From contig NZ_PGEP01000001.1 in assembly GCF_002797445.1 (NCBI RefSeq), positions 1,425,001 through 1,489,000 on the forward strand: 64,000 nucleotides of DNA, read 5' to 3'. Positions 17,094 through 26,214 of this stretch are shown here, piece after piece. How positions within the stretch are numbered: the stretch's first letter is position 1; each line of letters opens with the position of its first letter. A program made the position numbers and the translations under genes. The notes beneath the pieces were generated by a model. It was not told the origin of the DNA. It ran no database searches and saw nothing but the letters and a program-made list of their open reading frames with translations. Source of the DNA: Acidovorax sp. 69. Its GTDB lineage: Bacteria > Pseudomonadota > Gammaproteobacteria > Burkholderiales > Burkholderiaceae_C.

Positions 17094-18704
17094 ATGACCA
17101 TGAACACCAGCACATCCACCATCAGCAAAAAGCATCTCATCGCTATTGCCGTTGTCCTCGCGCTAGGGGTCGGGGCAGGAGCCTTCATCCTGCAGGGCGG
17201 CGGCAAGCCCAAAGCAGTCGCCGCCGAGGGCGATGGCCACGGCCACGGCAGCCATACCGAGGCCAAGGGGCACGGTGATGGAGAACACCACGGCAAGGGC
17301 GGTGAAAAAGGCCACGACGACGACAAGGGCCATGCCGATGGCGAGCACCATGAAAAGAGCGAAGCCAAGGGCCCCCACGGCGGCACCGTGTTCAAGGAAG
17401 GCGACTTCAGCCTGGAAGCATTGCTGTCCGAAGACGGCGGCGAGCCTCGGCTGCGGATCTGGCTGTCCGACAAGGACAAGCCGCTCCCGCTGACCGCAGT
17501 AACGGTCACGGCAACAGTGACGCGCCCGACGGACGATAAGCAGAAGCTGACTTTCGCCGCAGAAAAAGACAGCCTGGTCAGCCGCGAGATCGTTGTCGAA
17601 CCCCACGCGTTCGACATCGAGATCATCGCGCAGACTGCCACCGAACCTTTCATGTTCGTGATGAGCAAGGAAGAGGGAAAGATCGAACTGACCGATGCCC
17701 AGATCAAGGCCGCATCCATCACGGTGGACTCTGCGTCGGCAGCCAACATCAAGACAGCGCTGCTTTTGCCCGGCGAGATCCGGCTGAACGAGGATCGCAC
17801 CTCGCACGTGGTTCCCCGTCTGGCGGGGGTGGTGGAGAGTGTCAGCGCAAGCCTGGGCCAGGTCGTCAAGAAGGGGCAGATTCTGGCCGCCATCGCGAGC
17901 CCGACCGCTTCGGAGCAGCGCAGCGAGCTGCAGACCGCGCAAAAGCGCCTGGCGCTGGCCAAGACCACCTACGAGCGGGAAAAGAAGCTGTGGGAGCAGA
18001 AGGTCTCTGCCGAACAGGACTACCTGCAGGCCAGGCAGGCGTTGAGCGAAGCGGAGGTCGCTGTCGCCAACGCCAATCAGAAGCTCAGTGCGCTGGGCCT
18101 GTCCACCTCGTCCGTGTCCGGGCTGAACCGTATCGAACTGCGCGCGCCCTTTGACGGCATCGTCATCGAGAAGCACTTGAGTCTCGGAGAAGCCGTCAAG
18201 GAAGATGCGGCGGTGTTCACCATCTCGGACCTTTCCACGGTGTGGGCTGAGATCAATGTTCCTGCAAAGGATCTGCCGTCGGTGCGGGTGGGCGAGAAGG
18301 TCACCATCAAGGCCACCGCCTTCGATGCCTCCGCCACGGGCACTGTCGCTTTCGTGGGCGCGTTGATCGGCGAGCAGACCCGTACCGCCAAGGCCCGCGT
18401 CGTTCTTGATAACCCCAAGGGCGCCTGGCGCCCCGGCCTGTTCGTCAACGTCGAGGTGGTGTCCGAAGAAACGGCAGCGCCTGTGACCATCTCGGCCGAC
18501 GCCGTCCAGAACGTCGGGGAAAAGCCCGTGGTCTTCCTCAAGGTCAACGGTGGCTTCATCGCCCAACCCGTGAAGCTGGGCCGAAGCGATGGCAAGCGCA
18601 TCGAAATCCTGTCGGGCCTCAAGCCCGGCATGCCCTACGCCTCGACAGGCAGCTTCGTCGTGAAGTCCGAACTCGGCAAGGGATCTGCCGAACACACGCA
18701 CTGA
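17094..18704 (+). CDS. czcB: CzcB, periplasmic adaptor of the Cd/Zn/Co RND pump, with a His-rich N-terminal region
   Basis: Membrane-fusion protein of 536 residues joining CzcA to CzcC. It has an N-terminal anchor (about residues 12–32) and a His/Asp/Lys-rich segment (about residues 44–92, repeated HG, HH and DKGHADGEHH) suited to metal buffering. A beta-rich domain follows, starting PHGGTVFKEGDFSLEALL. The lipoyl/hairpin and barrel regions of the MFP family come next (VVPRLAGVVESVSASLGQVV, IELRAPFDGIV). The second ATG (17100) is an alternative start. The beta-rich region resembles the free-standing protein encoded at 21965. czcA follows after 15 bases. Confidence 0.92.
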   Translation: MTMNTSTSTISKKHLIAIAVVLALGVGAGAFILQGGGKPKAVAAEGDGHGHGSHTEAKGHGDGEHHGKGGEKGHDDDKGHADGEHHEKSEAKGPHGGTVFKEGDFSLEALLSEDGGEPRLRIWLSDKDKPLPLTAVTVTATVTRPTDDKQKLTFAAEKDSLVSREIVVEPHAFDIEIIAQTATEPFMFVMSKEEGKIELTDAQIKAASITVDSASAANIKTALLLPGEIRLNEDRTSHVVPRLAGVVESVSASLGQVVKKGQILAAIASPTASEQRSELQTAQKRLALAKTTYEREKKLWEQKVSAEQDYLQARQALSEAEVAVANANQKLSALGLSTSSVSGLNRIELRAPFDGIVIEKHLSLGEAVKEDAAVFTISDLSTVWAEINVPAKDLPSVRVGEKVTIKATAFDASATGTVAFVGALIGEQTRTAKARVVLDNPKGAWRPGLFVNVEVVSEETAAPVTISADAVQNVGEKPVVFLKVNGGFIAQPVKLGRSDGKRIEILSGLKPGMPYASTGSFVVKSELGKGSAEHTH

Positions 18705-18719
18705 TCCCGGAGCGCATAC

Positions 18720-21700
18720 ATGTTTGAAAAACTCATTCGATTCTCGATCGAGCAGCGATGGCTGGTGCTGCTGGCGGCCCTGGGCATGGCGGCGCTGGGC
18801 GTCTTCAGCTACCAGAAGCTGCCGATCGACGCGGTCCCCGACATCACCAACGTCCAGGTTCAGATCAACACCCAGGCCGCCGGCTACTCGCCGCTGGAGA
18901 CTGAGCAACGGGTCACGTATCCCATCGAGACGGTCATGGCCGGCCTGCCGAACCTGGAGCAGACCAGGTCGCTGTCACGGTACGGACTGTCGCAGGTGAC
19001 CGTCATCTTCAAGGACGGAACCGACATCTATTTCGCGCGCCAATTGGTCAATGAGCGCATCCAGGAAGCCAGAGACCGGCTGCCCGCCGGCATCACGCCA
19101 GCCCTGGGGCCCATCTCGACCGGCTTGGGCGAGATCTATCTCTGGACGGTCGAAACCAAGGATGGGGCCAAGAAGCCCGATGGCAGTCCCTACACCCCGA
19201 CCGACCTGCGCGAGATCCAGGACTGGATCATCAAGCCGCAGCTGCGAAACGTTCCTGGCGTGACCGAAATCAACTCCATTGGCGGCTTTGCCAAGGAGTA
19301 CCAGATCGCCCCCATCCCGGAACGACTGGCCTCGCTGGGCGTGACGCTGCAAGACGTCGTCACTGCACTGGACCGCAACAACGGCAATGTGGGCGCGGGC
19401 TATATCGAAAAGCGCGGCGAGCAGTACCTGATTCGCGCCCCTGGACAGGTCAAGTCGCTGGAAGACATCGGCAACGTGATCCTGAGCAGTGCCAACGGTG
19501 TTCCTTTGCGCGTGCGCGACGTGGCCGAGGTGGGCATTGGCCGGGAGCTGCGAACGGGTGCCGCAACGGACAACGGGCGCGAGGTGGTTCTCGGCACGGT
19601 GTTCATGCTGATCGGAGAAAACAGCCGGACCGTCTCGCAGGCAGTGGACAAGAAGATGCTGGAGGTCAACAAGAGCCTCCCAGATGGCGTGCACGCGGTG
19701 ACGGTCTATGACCGTACCGTGCTTGTCGACAAAGCCATCAATACGGTCAAGAAGAACCTGCTGGAAGGCGCGGTTCTGGTGATCGTGATCCTGTTCCTCT
19801 TTCTGGGCAATATCCGGGCCGCAGTCATCACGGCAATGGTCATCCCCTTGTCGATGCTCTTCACGTTCACCGGGATGGTCCACTACAAGGTGAGCGCCAA
19901 CCTGATGAGCCTGGGGGCCCTGGACTTCGGCATCATCATTGACGGCGCTGTGGTGATCGTGGAGAACTGCGTTCGGCGGCTCGCCCATGCGCAGGCGCAC
20001 CACGGCCGGCCGCTGACGCGGGCCGAGCGCTTTCATGAAGTGTTCCTGGCATCCCAGGAGTCACGCCGTCCATTGCTGTTCGGACAGCTCATCATCATGG
20101 TGGTGTACCTGCCCATCTTCGCGCTGACGGGCGTTGAAGGGAAGATGTTCCACCCCATGGCCTTCACGGTGGTTGCCGCTTTGGTGGGCGCGATGATCCT
20201 GTCGGTGACCTTCATCCCGGCAGCGGTGGCCCTTTTCATCGGCAATCGGGTCAGCGAGAAGGAGAACTTTCTGCTGGGCCACGCCAAGCGCCTGTACGGC
20301 CCAATGCTTGATCGCGTGATGGGCGCCAAAACGCTGGTTCTCACCATTGCCGCGGTTGCCGTGGTCCTGTGCGGATTGATCGCGACCCGCATGGGCAGCG
20401 AGTTTGTACCCAACCTCAATGAAGGCGACTTCGCGATCCAGGCACTGCGCATTCCGGGCACCAGCCTTTCCCAGTCGGTGGCGATGCAGCAGCAGATCGA
20501 AAAGACGCTGAAAGCGAAGTTCCCCGAGATCGAGCGCATCTTCGCCAGAACCGGTACTGCGGAGATTGCCTCGGACCCCATGCCGCCGAACATTTCTGAC
20601 GGGTACATCATGCTCAAGCCGATGGAGGAATGGCCCGAGCCTCGAAAGACCCGTGATGAGCTGCTCGCGGCTATCCAGGAAGTCATTGGCAAGATCCCCG
20701 GCAACAACTACGAGTTCTCCCAGCCCATTCAGCTGCGCTTCAACGAGCTGATCTCGGGGGTGCGCAGTGACGTGGCCGTGAAAATCTTCGGTGACGACAT
20801 GGATGTGTTGAACAAGTCCGCGGAAGAAGTCTCCGCCATGCTGCAAAAGATCCAAGGCTCCTCTGAGGTGAAGGTCGAGCAGACGACGGGCCTTCCGATG
20901 CTCACGGTGAACATCGACCGCCAGAAGGCTGCGCGCTACGGCTTGAACGTCGCCGACATCCAGGACACCGTGGCCACGGCCATTGGTGGTCGCGAGGCCG
21001 GCACCATGTTCGAGGGAGACCGCCGGTTCGACATCCTGGTTCGCCTCCCAGAGGCCCTTCGTAACGACTTGGAAGGCATGAAGCGGCTGCCGATACCGTT
21101 GCCACGCTCTGCCGGTGGCACGGAAGCCAAGACGAATTTCATCCCATTGGGTGAGGTCGCAACATTCGAGCTTGCACCCGGTCCCAACCAGGTGAGCCGA
21201 GAAAACGGCAAGCGGCGCATCGTCGTGAGCACGAACGTGCGCGGACGTGATGTGGGCTCCTTCGTTGCAGAGGCGGAGCAAGGCCTGGCGCAGATCAAGA
21301 TTCCCACCGGCTATTGGACGAGCTGGGGTGGAACCTTCGAGAACCTGCAGTCGGCCACCAAGCGCCTACAGATCGTTGTGCCGGTCTCCCTGCTGATGGT
21401 CTTCGTGCTGCTGTTCGCGATGTTCGGCAATGCCAAGGATGGTCTGCTGGTCTTCACCGGCATCCCGTTCGCGTTGACGGGGGGCATTCTGGCGTTGTGG
21501 CTTCGGGACATTCCGATGTCCATCTCCGCGGCCGTTGGCTTCATCGCGCTCTCTGGGGTGGCAGTGCTCAACGGCCTGGTGATGATTTCCTACATCCGCA
21601 GCCTGAGGGAAGGCGGTGTCGGCCTGGACGAAGCGATCCGGGATGGCGCCCTGACCCGCTTGCGCCCGGTGCTGATGACCGCCCTGGTGGCCTCGCTGGG

Positions 21701-21905
21701 ATTCATTCCCATGGCCATCGCCACAGGCACCGGCGCGGAAGTCCAGCGTCCTCTGGCCACCGTGGTGATCGGTGGAATTCTTTCATCCACGCTGCTCACG
21801 CTGCTCGTGCTGCCGATTCTTTACCGGCTGGCCCACAGGCCCGATGAAGAAGCCGAGGACGTGTCTGCCGAGCCCTCCCACCCGGACGCACCGAAGCCTG
21901 TGTAG
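18720..21905 (+). CDS. czcA: CzcA, heavy-metal RND inner-membrane proton antiporter
   Basis: Pump subunit for Cd(II)/Zn(II)/Co(II) export, 1,061 residues, full family length. Twelve transmembrane helices are expected. TM4 carries the proton-relay motif DFGIIIDGAVVIVEN, the acidic Asp/Asp/Glu signature of the CzcA (HME1) class, which distinguishes it from the Cu/Ag pump encoded at 5923. Other family segments are MGSEFVPNLNEGDFAIQALR and GFIALSGVAVLNGLVMISYI. The gene is intact. The C-terminal tail is acidic (DEEAEDVSAEPS). With czcC and czcB it forms a tight three-gene block. Confidence 0.95.
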   Translation: MFEKLIRFSIEQRWLVLLAALGMAALGVFSYQKLPIDAVPDITNVQVQINTQAAGYSPLETEQRVTYPIETVMAGLPNLEQTRSLSRYGLSQVTVIFKDGTDIYFARQLVNERIQEARDRLPAGITPALGPISTGLGEIYLWTVETKDGAKKPDGSPYTPTDLREIQDWIIKPQLRNVPGVTEINSIGGFAKEYQIAPIPERLASLGVTLQDVVTALDRNNGNVGAGYIEKRGEQYLIRAPGQVKSLEDIGNVILSSANGVPLRVRDVAEVGIGRELRTGAATDNGREVVLGTVFMLIGENSRTVSQAVDKKMLEVNKSLPDGVHAVTVYDRTVLVDKAINTVKKNLLEGAVLVIVILFLFLGNIRAAVITAMVIPLSMLFTFTGMVHYKVSANLMSLGALDFGIIIDGAVVIVENCVRRLAHAQAHHGRPLTRAERFHEVFLASQESRRPLLFGQLIIMVVYLPIFALTGVEGKMFHPMAFTVVAALVGAMILSVTFIPAAVALFIGNRVSEKENFLLGHAKRLYGPMLDRVMGAKTLVLTIAAVAVVLCGLIATRMGSEFVPNLNEGDFAIQALRIPGTSLSQSVAMQQQIEKTLKAKFPEIERIFARTGTAEIASDPMPPNISDGYIMLKPMEEWPEPRKTRDELLAAIQEVIGKIPGNNYEFSQPIQLRFNELISGVRSDVAVKIFGDDMDVLNKSAEEVSAMLQKIQGSSEVKVEQTTGLPMLTVNIDRQKAARYGLNVADIQDTVATAIGGREAGTMFEGDRRFDILVRLPEALRNDLEGMKRLPIPLPRSAGGTEAKTNFIPLGEVATFELAPGPNQVSRENGKRRIVVSTNVRGRDVGSFVAEAEQGLAQIKIPTGYWTSWGGTFENLQSATKRLQIVVPVSLLMVFVLLFAMFGNAKDGLLVFTGIPFALTGGILALWLRDIPMSISAAVGFIALSGVAVLNGLVMISYIRSLREGGVGLDEAIRDGALTRLRPVLMTALVASLGFIPMAIATGTGAEVQRPLATVVIGGILSSTLLTLLVLPILYRLAHRPDEEAEDVSAEPSHPDAPKPV

Positions 21906-21964
21906 TCGAAGACGTCCCGTTGATCGCGGGACCTTCCCATTTCTCCAACCCCAAAGGAACCGCC

Positions 21965-22345
21965 ATGAAACTCTCCCACCTCATTCTCGCCCTCATGGTA
22001 TCGATCTCTGGCGCAGCCATCGCAGCCGACAACCACGGGCACGACGTCAAACCGATGCACGGTGGTGCTGTGGCGGAAGCCAAGGACGTCGAGTACGAAT
22101 TCGTTGCCAGTGCGGACAAGCTGCAGCTCTACATGCGCGACCACGGCAAACCCGTTGCCGTGGCGGGGATGACCGCCAAGGTCACCCTGCTGGCCGGCAG
22201 CGAGAAGCAGGAGATTCAACTCCAATCCGGTGACGGCAAGCTGGAAGCCACGGGTAGCTTCAAGGTCCCCGCCGGTACCAAAGCGGTGGTCGCCGTGTCG
22301 AAGGCCGGCAAGTCGGTCGCCTCGGTCCGCTTCACGCTGAAGTAA
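21965..22345 (+). CDS. Small periplasmic protein resembling the CzcB N-terminal beta domain
   Basis: The 126-residue product starts at the ATG at 21965 after AAAGGA, with a signal peptide (MKLSHLILALMVSISGAAIA). The mature part opens DNHGHDVKPMHGGAVAEA and continues as a predicted all-beta domain. The order HGG–x–V–x–E, D–x–x–x–E, then L–x–x–x–x–x–D–x–x–x–P and a VT-containing strand parallels the beta domain after the His-rich segment of CzcB. I infer a detached metal-binding module serving the pump, in the way CusF serves CusCBA. No catalytic motif is visible. It lies 60 bases after czcA and is probably in the same operon. Confidence 0.7.
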   Translation: MKLSHLILALMVSISGAAIAADNHGHDVKPMHGGAVAEAKDVEYEFVASADKLQLYMRDHGKPVAVAGMTAKVTLLAGSEKQEIQLQSGDGKLEATGSFKVPAGTKAVVAVSKAGKSVASVRFTLK

Positions 22346-22461
22346 CACCAACGCCGCCCGAAGCATCGCTCCAGTCCATGCGAACGACCCCGCAGTGGCG
22401 CGCCCGGACCGCCCCTCGGCACTGTGCGTGTACTTGCCGTTAGGGGCAAAAGGAGCGATCC

Positions 22462-22698
22462 ATGTCAATGCAGGCGGCCCAGGGTGGGCTCTTCGCCAAG
22501 CTGTTCTGGATCTGGATCAGCTTGTTGGTCTCTGTGTTTGTGTTCTGGCGGCTGCGGCACATGTGGCTCAAGCGCCATCCCCCAATGGACGTTCGAACCA
22601 CGTACAGCCGGCGACTGGCTAAGAGACTCAGGGACCGGCAAATAACGCGCTTGAAGTACCGAACCACGGGCAAGCCTCGCCACCGGCGACGTCACTGA
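22462..22698 (+). CDS. Small single-pass membrane protein with a strongly basic tail
   Basis: The 78-residue product has a good ribosome site (AAGGAG, 7 bases before the ATG). One transmembrane helix spans about residues 11–29 (LFAKLFWIWISLLVSVFVFW). A cytoplasmic tail follows that is very rich in Arg and Lys (SRRLAKRLRDRQITRLKYR, ending RHRRRH). I do not recognise it. The good ribosome site and placement between czcA and czcD in one direction support a real gene. Roles such as membrane anchoring, nucleic-acid contact or pump modulation would be guesses. Confidence 0.55.
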   Translation: MSMQAAQGGLFAKLFWIWISLLVSVFVFWRLRHMWLKRHPPMDVRTTYSRRLAKRLRDRQITRLKYRTTGKPRHRRRH

Positions 22699-22773
22699 GC
22701 GCCAAGGTCGGACGAGGACCGCGGACTGAACGCGGTCGATGACATCACCAGATTGAATCTGAGGAGACAGACC

Positions 22774-23703
22774 ATGGGAAAAGGTTCCGACCACGCCTTG
22801 CCAGCGGCGGGAAACGAAAAGGCATTGCGCTATGCGTTGATGCTCACCGGCGGCTTCATGCTGGCAGAGGTCATTGGCGGCGTCATGCTCAACAGCCTGG
22901 CTCTGCTGTCCGATGCCGCACACATGTTCACCGACGTGGCGGCGCTGGCCATTGCGCTGGCGGCCATTCGGGTCGGGCGTCGGGCTGTCGACGACCGGCG
23001 CACCTTTGGCTACCACCGATTTGAGATCCTGGCCGCCGCCTTCAATGCCTTGCTCCTGTTTGGCGTTGCGGCGTACATCCTTTATGAGGCGTGGCAACGC
23101 TGGAGCAACCCGCCGGCAGTCCAGACCACTGGGGTGCTGGTGATCGCTGTACTGGGCACGATCGTCAACCTCGTGAGCATGCGCCTTCTGTCCTCAGGCA
23201 AGGATTCCAGCCTCAACGTCAAAGGAGCCTACCTTGAAGTCTGGAGCGACCTGCTCGGCTCGATTGGGGTCATCGTGGGGGCGCTGGTCATTCTGTTCAC
23301 AGGGTGGAACTGGGTCGACACCGTCATTGCCGTGGCCATCGGCTTGTGGGTGCTGCCGCGCACCTGGATCCTCCTGAAAGAGACGCTCAACATCCTGCTC
23401 GAAGGTGTCCCCGAGGGCATTGATCTGCCTCAGTTGGCGCAGGCACTTGGGGATGTTTCGGGGGTATCTAGCGTGCATGAACTGCATGTCTGGGCTGTGA
23501 GCAGCGCCAAAGTAAGCTTGAGCGTGCACGTCGTGTACGACCCTCAAGCGGCCTCCCCAGGAGCAATGTTGGAGACCATCAATCAATTGCTCACGAACCA
23601 ATTCAAGATCAATCACACCACTATTCAGTTAGAAACAGAAGCTTGCTGTCTGGCACTGAGCGATGCCCCGAAGTCTTCTAGTCATTGGAAGGCTAAAGTA
23701 TGA
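22774..23703 (+). CDS. czcD: CzcD, cation diffusion facilitator (Zn/Cd/Co export)
   Basis: Inner-membrane proton/metal antiporter moving Zn(II), Cd(II) or Co(II) from cytoplasm to periplasm. The start is the ATG at 22774 after GAGGAG; a TTG at 22753 lies further upstream. The 309-residue product has six transmembrane helices. The HxxxD metal site is in TM2 (SDAAHMFTDVAALAIALAA) and its partner in TM5 (YLEVWSDLLGSIGVIVGAL). A cytoplasmic CDF domain contains VHELHVWAVSS. Few His-rich residues lie in the N-terminus. The stop overlaps the next gene (ATGA), so the downstream lipoprotein is translationally coupled. Confidence 0.93.
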   Translation: MGKGSDHALPAAGNEKALRYALMLTGGFMLAEVIGGVMLNSLALLSDAAHMFTDVAALAIALAAIRVGRRAVDDRRTFGYHRFEILAAAFNALLLFGVAAYILYEAWQRWSNPPAVQTTGVLVIAVLGTIVNLVSMRLLSSGKDSSLNVKGAYLEVWSDLLGSIGVIVGALVILFTGWNWVDTVIAVAIGLWVLPRTWILLKETLNILLEGVPEGIDLPQLAQALGDVSGVSSVHELHVWAVSSAKVSLSVHVVYDPQAASPGAMLETINQLLTNQFKINHTTIQLETEACCLALSDAPKSSSHWKAKV

Positions 23704-24098
23704 ACTCCACGCAAATGTCCACTGGTCGCTTATATCCGCACAGCGTCAGTGTACGCTTGATGCGCCTTCTTGCTATGTGCATCGTGACCTTGCTCGCGAG
23801 CGGTTGCGCTACGCCAATTTATGAAAACTACTTGCCGTGGGCCGATGGATGGCGAGTTGGCAAAGTCATCAGAATCGACGGTTCAGAACGGGAGTTGGAT
23901 TCCTTCAAGCGACGGTGCGTAGCCATTGAGCTTGAGCGCGTGCAGTATCGGTTAGCCTTAGTCCAGTGGAGGCAGGTGAGTCGGTCCCGCTTGACTGTTG
24001 TACTGCTCCCTGAAAGGGTGACTGTGACGCCCGGAGAGTTTGTCTATTTCAAGGTTGGAGATTGCTCGGCAGCCCTCGTCAAACGCGAGATGAACTAG
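23700..24098 (+). CDS. Small lipoprotein coupled to czcD, function unknown
   Basis: The 132-residue product overlaps the czcD stop by 4 bases. It has a signal with a lipobox (MCIVTLLASGCATP, lipidated Cys at about residue 36) preceded by a longer than usual N-terminus; an internal Met (MRLLAMCIVT) may be the true start. The mature ~97 residues are basic and beta-rich, with two further Cys (KRRCVAIEL, VGDCSAALV) that could form a disulfide. No family is recognised. Coupling to czcD suggests a periplasmic role in metal resistance. Confidence 0.6.
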   Translation: MNSTQMSTGRLYPHSVSVRLMRLLAMCIVTLLASGCATPIYENYLPWADGWRVGKVIRIDGSERELDSFKRRCVAIELERVQYRLALVQWRQVSRSRLTVVLLPERVTVTPGEFVYFKVGDCSAALVKREMN

Positions 24099-24237
24099 AG
24101 CACAGGCGAGCTCCAGTCGGTCGATTCAAATACCTTACCGGTTGCCCCCGGCGTGCACGAGTGAACGGCGCCGGTGCCCACCACCACGGAGCGGGAAGGT
24201 GGGCCAGCCCAGCGCGACTGGGCTCCGGATCTGATGT

Positions 24238-24765
24238 TCAGAGATCGCGGCCATTGGAGTGGCCCGAGTGCGCGGCCGTCGAGCCCGCGTGGTGCTGGTG
24301 GTATTGGCTAGGGAAGATTTCATTGAGCTTGCGGCCGTCCTCGCCGGTGGCCATCAGGTCCCCGGTGTGGATGGCCTCTGCCAGTTCCTCCTTAACCTGT
24401 TCGCGTGTCTTGCCGGCTTGCGCCATCTTGGACGGATACAGGTTGGGCTGTAGTTCATTGAGCCGCGATCCGGATTCCCCGGCGGCAAGCATGTCACCGC
24501 TGCGAACGGCCTGCTCCAGTTCCGCCCGCACCTGCTCCCGGGTCTTGCCCAGCACAGGGGTCTTCAACTGGTAGCCACCGGAGTTGAGCTCACTGACTTT
24601 GGCGCCGATTTCCCCGCCGGCCATGATGTCGCCGCTGCGCAGGGCTTGCGAGAGCTCGGCTCTGACCTCCTCGCGGGTCTTGGACTGGGTGCCATGGCCG
24701 GCATCGAAAGCGAATGCAGGGGCTGCGCTCAGCGCGAGGATGATGAGGGTGGTCTTGAGTTTCAT
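24238..24765 (-). CDS. Secreted protein made of three tandem DUF4148-type repeats
   Basis: The start is the ATG at 24765 behind AAGGA; the frame open further upstream is not used. The 175-residue product has a signal peptide (MKLKTTLIILALSAAPAFA) and then three repeats of about 45 residues. Each begins KTREEVRAEL or KTREQV, continues through SGD and GE or GG, and ends with an Asn-Glu or Ser-Glu-Leu element before a Tyr. The tail is His-rich (QYHQHHAGSTAAHSGHS). DUF4148 proteins are short secreted proteins common in Burkholderiales, usually with one copy and no known function. A triple copy with a His tail inside a metal island suggests a periplasmic metal-related role, which is inference. Confidence 0.75.
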   Translation of the reverse strand: MKLKTTLIILALSAAPAFAFDAGHGTQSKTREEVRAELSQALRSGDIMAGGEIGAKVSELNSGGYQLKTPVLGKTREQVRAELEQAVRSGDMLAAGESGSRLNELQPNLYPSKMAQAGKTREQVKEELAEAIHTGDLMATGEDGRKLNEIFPSQYHQHHAGSTAAHSGHSNGRDL

Positions 24766-24859
24766 GTTGGTCCTTGAGATCAATGGTTTGAAGCGAAAAG
24801 TGGTGCCTTGAATGGCGTGTTGATTGCAGGGCGTGCGAGGCCTGAAGGCCCTCAGCCGT

Positions 24860-25231
24860 TCACGGCGCTTGGTGGGCTTCGACCCAGCCGATCTCGCCGC
24901 CCAGGTCGCGCACGCCATTCTTAGTGGTGGGGCCCTTTTGAGCCGCTTGAAGTTCATCCAGAACCTGTTGCCTGCTCTTGTTTGACACTGGTGCTTTGAC
25001 CAGTGGATAGGTGGCGGGGTAGCCGCGGCTGATCCAGTGCAGCGAACCGTTTTGCTGCGCAACGAGCACGTTCTGCTGGACGTTTTCCCGGCTGACGGTG
25101 CCGCCCAGGTGAGATGGTACGAAAGTGGCACCTTCTTCCTGGCTAGGGCTGGTGTGAAACGCGGTCGAAGCGAAAGATGCCGTAGCAGTGGCTGCCAGGC
25201 TGAATGCGATGAGGGCGAAACGAGCTTTCAT
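24860..25231 (-). CDS. Small secreted protein, paralogue of the 14806 product
   Basis: The 123-residue product starts at an ATG behind AAGGAG, with a signal peptide (MKARFALIAFSLAATATASFA). The mature part contains VSRENVQQNVLVAQQNGSL, ISRG and NKSRQQVLDELQAA, matching the architecture of the protein encoded at 14806–15144 and the DUF4148-like K–x–R–x–QV element. It lies 94 bases upstream of the triple-repeat gene in the same direction and is probably co-transcribed with it. Function unknown. Confidence 0.7.
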   Translation of the reverse strand: MKARFALIAFSLAATATASFASTAFHTSPSQEEGATFVPSHLGGTVSRENVQQNVLVAQQNGSLHWISRGYPATYPLVKAPVSNKSRQQVLDELQAAQKGPTTKNGVRDLGGEIGWVEAHQAP

Positions 25232-26214
25232 GGGGTCTCCTTGAGCACTGAACGCCCGGGTGGGAATTCAGGAGGCACAACCTTCTTGCACCTCGGAGAC
25301 AAGTCTAGAAATCCGCCGCCCACGGGCCGCTGACCGCAGGATTACAGTTTTGACAGCACTGTGTCTAAGCTAGCCACGGAGGGTCACAATGGCCTATGCA
25401 GAGCTATTGCTCGACGAATGCGCTGAGCGCAACCGCCGCACGTCATATCAGGAACATTGAAACGGACCATGTGAGCCTCCTTCAGTTGATTCATGTTTTG
25501 ACTATGAACCTTGTCACGACGAGAAGGTCAAGCCCATTCGCAAAAATCAACCGGGCGTCAAGATCGAGAGCGGCAGTCGCCAAGGCATGTAAGGCTATGC
25601 CGATGCGATCATGCTTGGCGAGTTGCATGCTAAGAGGCTCTTAACGTTTTATCGAGCCGCCTATGGACCTCGCGGACCTGCTTAAGCTGGCTTGAAAGCG
25701 CAAGCCATGTGAGGAGCTAATAGATTGGTGTTCTCTATCTCCATCCAAAAATATGGCCCACTACTCCGAACGACCGATGAGAGATCGTCAGCGGACTTCC
25801 ATAGCGGCAGGACGAGCGACGGCAACCGCTGCAAACCTGCCAAGGTGCTGATTCCGTTCCATGCGCAGCCAGAGGCACGCAATCAGATGTGGGTAGAACT
25901 GCAGGGTTTGGAGAAGACCTTCGGGATTCGATCCGTACTGAACTGGACGGTCACGACGGCGCGGCGTGAAAGACTCTAGGCAGAGCCAGTGCCTCCCTCA
26001 GGGTTCGTCGCGGTATGGTTCGCCGATGTCGCAACGGCTCATGAAGCTTTCGAGCCCGAATCCCGGCTCCGACCTATCCTTGAGAAGTACACCACAAACG
26101 CGGTAGCCTATCTGATTGATCAAATTTGCATTCGGTGATTGCAGCGCGTGGGCGCTTCCAGAAGCACCTTGCGTGGACATGTTGATGAGGGAAGCACGTC
26201 TCTGGGCAAATACT
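25232..26214. other. 983-base degenerate stretch between the metal genes and the integrase
   Basis: No convincing gene. Short frames exist at 25396–25644 (plus), 25725–25979 (plus) and 25998–26180 (minus), plus a 23-codon frame beginning with the ATG at 25389. None has a good ribosome site or a recognisable family, and in-frame stops break the reading between 25530 and 25725. Base composition looks more AT-rich than the flanking genes. This fits decayed mobile-element cargo next to an integrase. Confidence 0.45.

Noticed and set aside
24330..24700. A CRISPR-like or tandem DNA repeat
   Set aside because: The periodicity comes from three protein repeats of about 45 residues in a coding gene. 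DNA copies are diverged and there are no spacers.
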